From: OCS155 cluster bacterium AG-349-E07
Lineage (GTDB): Bacteria > Actinomycetota > Acidimicrobiia > Actinomarinales > Actinomarinaceae
Assembly: GCA_003281085.1 (NCBI GenBank)
Contig: QCCZ01000001.1
Span: forward strand, 278,688-342,687
Reading direction: 5' to 3'
Length of the DNA stretch: 64,000 nucleotides
The notes below the pieces were generated by a model that searched no databases, was not told where the DNA came from, and worked only from the letters and a program-made list of their open reading frames with translations. Below, piece by piece: positions 62,512 through 64,000 of the stretch. Position 1 is the first letter of the stretch, and the number at the start of each line of letters is the position of its first letter. The position numbers and the translations under genes were made by a program.

Positions 62512-62527
62512 AAGTCTTAAAAACTTT

Positions 62528-62536
62528 TGATATAAT
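62528..62536 (+). promoter_or_regulatory. Extended -10 promoter element (TGATATAAT) for riboswitch-metY transcript
   Basis: Consensus TATAAT at 62531-62536 preceded by TGA, about 15 nt before the riboswitch. Confidence 0.55.
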
Positions 62537-62547
62537 TTTTAATAACA

Positions 62548-62641
62548 TAAAGAGAAGGTTAAGGCCTCGGCAACCTGGAAGACTATCCAAGGTGCCTGAA
62601 GATGTGGCAGAAATGCAACTAAATAGTCAAAGTCCTTCTCC
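62548..62641 (+). promoter_or_regulatory. SAM-clan riboswitch (SAM-I/IV-like) upstream of metY
   Basis: AGAGaaGGTTaaggcctcggcAACCTGGAagactaTCCAAGGTGCCtgaagatgtGGCA: GGTT/AACC, TGGA/TCCA and TGCC/GGCA stems; loop GACTA pairs with TAGTC at 62624-62628. Confidence 0.92.
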
Positions 62642-62659
62642 AAATTAAAGGAGAAATTT

Positions 62660-63940
62660 ATGAAGTTTAATTCAAAACTAATACATGCAGGTTGGGATTC
62701 TGATGAAAATTCTGAAGGATCAATAACAGTTCCTATTTATAGAACAACAGCCTATCAATTTAACAATACCGAACACGCTGCAAACCTATTTGGCTTAAAA
62801 GAGTTTGGTAATATTTACTCTAGATTAGGCAACCCAACAGTTGGAGCATTGGAAGCTAGATTAACAGCCCTTGAAGAAGGTGCTATGTGTGTAGCATTAT
62901 CCTCAGGAACCTCTGCTGTGATGTACTCACTAATCAACATCATGAGTCAGGGGGATAATTTTGTTACTGCAAATCAACTTTACGGCGGAACCTATACAAT
63001 GTTTGATAATATCTTGCCAGAATATGGTATAAATTCTAAAAAAGTAGATATTACTGATTTAGAAGCTGTTGAAGCAGCAATTGATGAAAAGACTCGAGCA
63101 ATTTATTGTGAGACAATAACCAACCCAGGATTAGTTGTTGCTGACATATCAGCTTTAGCAGATATTGCACATTCAAAGGGAATTCCTTTAATTGTAGATG
63201 CTACCTTCACAACATCAGCCATACTAAAACCTTTTGAATATGGTGCGGACATCGTTGTCTACTCATTAACTAAATGGATGTCGGGTCATGGAAGAGTTAT
63301 TGCAGGTGCAGTGATTGAAAAAGGTGGTTTTGATTGGGGTAATGGTAATTTTCCACTTTATGATAAACCCGATACCAGTTATGGAGGTATGAGATGGGGT
63401 CATGACCTAGGTGATTTAGGAAATGTTGCATACTCACTCAGATTGAGAACAGTTCCTTTGCGAAATCTTGGTGCAAATATGTCTCCAGATACTGCTTTTG
63501 AAGTTATGAGTGGCCTCGAAACACTGGCTCTAAGAATGGAACGTCATTGTGAGAATGCAATTAAAGCTGCGGAATATTTGACTAAACACGATCTTGTAGA
63601 GTGGGTTAGGTTTCCTGGACTCAAAGATGATCCAGCATATGATCTGTCAGAAAAGTATTTAAAAGGTACTGGTGGAACAATGGTGGTCTTTGGGATTAAA
63701 GGCGGAAAAGATGCTGGACAAAAATTTATAGATAATTTAAAAATGTTCAGACATGTTGCAAATGTTGGAGACACTAGATCTTTAGCTATTCACCCAGCAA
63801 CAACTACACATTCTCAATTAGATGAAGATCAACTTATTGCAGCGGGCTCACCACCTGAACTAATAAGACTTTCAATAGGCATTGAAGATATTGACGACAT
63901 CATTGAGGATCTTTCACAAGCACTTGAAAGTACAAAATAG
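62660..63940 (+). CDS. metY: O-acetylhomoserine sulfhydrylase / Cys-Met metabolism PLP enzyme
   Basis: LIHAGWDSDENSEGSITVPIYRTTAYQFNNTEHAANLFGL; IYSRLGNPTVGALEARL; VYSLTKWMSGHG. Confidence 0.92.
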   Translation: MKFNSKLIHAGWDSDENSEGSITVPIYRTTAYQFNNTEHAANLFGLKEFGNIYSRLGNPTVGALEARLTALEEGAMCVALSSGTSAVMYSLINIMSQGDNFVTANQLYGGTYTMFDNILPEYGINSKKVDITDLEAVEAAIDEKTRAIYCETITNPGLVVADISALADIAHSKGIPLIVDATFTTSAILKPFEYGADIVVYSLTKWMSGHGRVIAGAVIEKGGFDWGNGNFPLYDKPDTSYGGMRWGHDLGDLGNVAYSLRLRTVPLRNLGANMSPDTAFEVMSGLETLALRMERHCENAIKAAEYLTKHDLVEWVRFPGLKDDPAYDLSEKYLKGTGGTMVVFGIKGGKDAGQKFIDNLKMFRHVANVGDTRSLAIHPATTTHSQLDEDQLIAAGSPPELIRLSIGIEDIDDIIEDLSQALESTK

Positions 63941-64000
63941 CTCTAATAAGTTTTTCATTCCACAATTGTTTAAAAAAATAATTAAAAACTTCTTATAAAC

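Overview
AT-rich, gene-dense 64 kb chromosomal segment of a streamlined, probably marine bacterium. The topA-MFS-tmk-holB order, the SAM-I/IV-like riboswitches and the LLM/F420-type oxidoreductase hint at a low-GC actinobacterial lineage (inference only). Almost every base is housekeeping or core-metabolism coding sequence: dnaK (truncated at the window edge), proC-like, NAD+ synthetase, selD, rmuC, acyl-CoA dehydrogenase, a cox/cta cytochrome oxidase cluster, pepN, gnd, hflX, ctaA, a primary-type sigma factor, tldD/tldE, a photolyase-related FeS protein, indoleamine dioxygenase, ald, leuCD, a membrane pyrophosphatase, topA, tmk, P450, metK and metY. No mobile elements, CRISPR arrays or rRNA were seen. 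The main result is selenocysteine biology missed by the ORF track. selD really starts at 8680 and carries an in-frame UGA at its catalytic Cys position (HGAGUACK), followed directly by a SECIS-like hairpin. A tRNA-Sec (anticodon UCA) lies at 34042-34133 on the minus strand. Two SAM-clan riboswitches precede metK and metY. All eight convergent gene pairs overlap or nearly touch at their stop codons, four of them through a shared 4-nt CTAA/TTAG.
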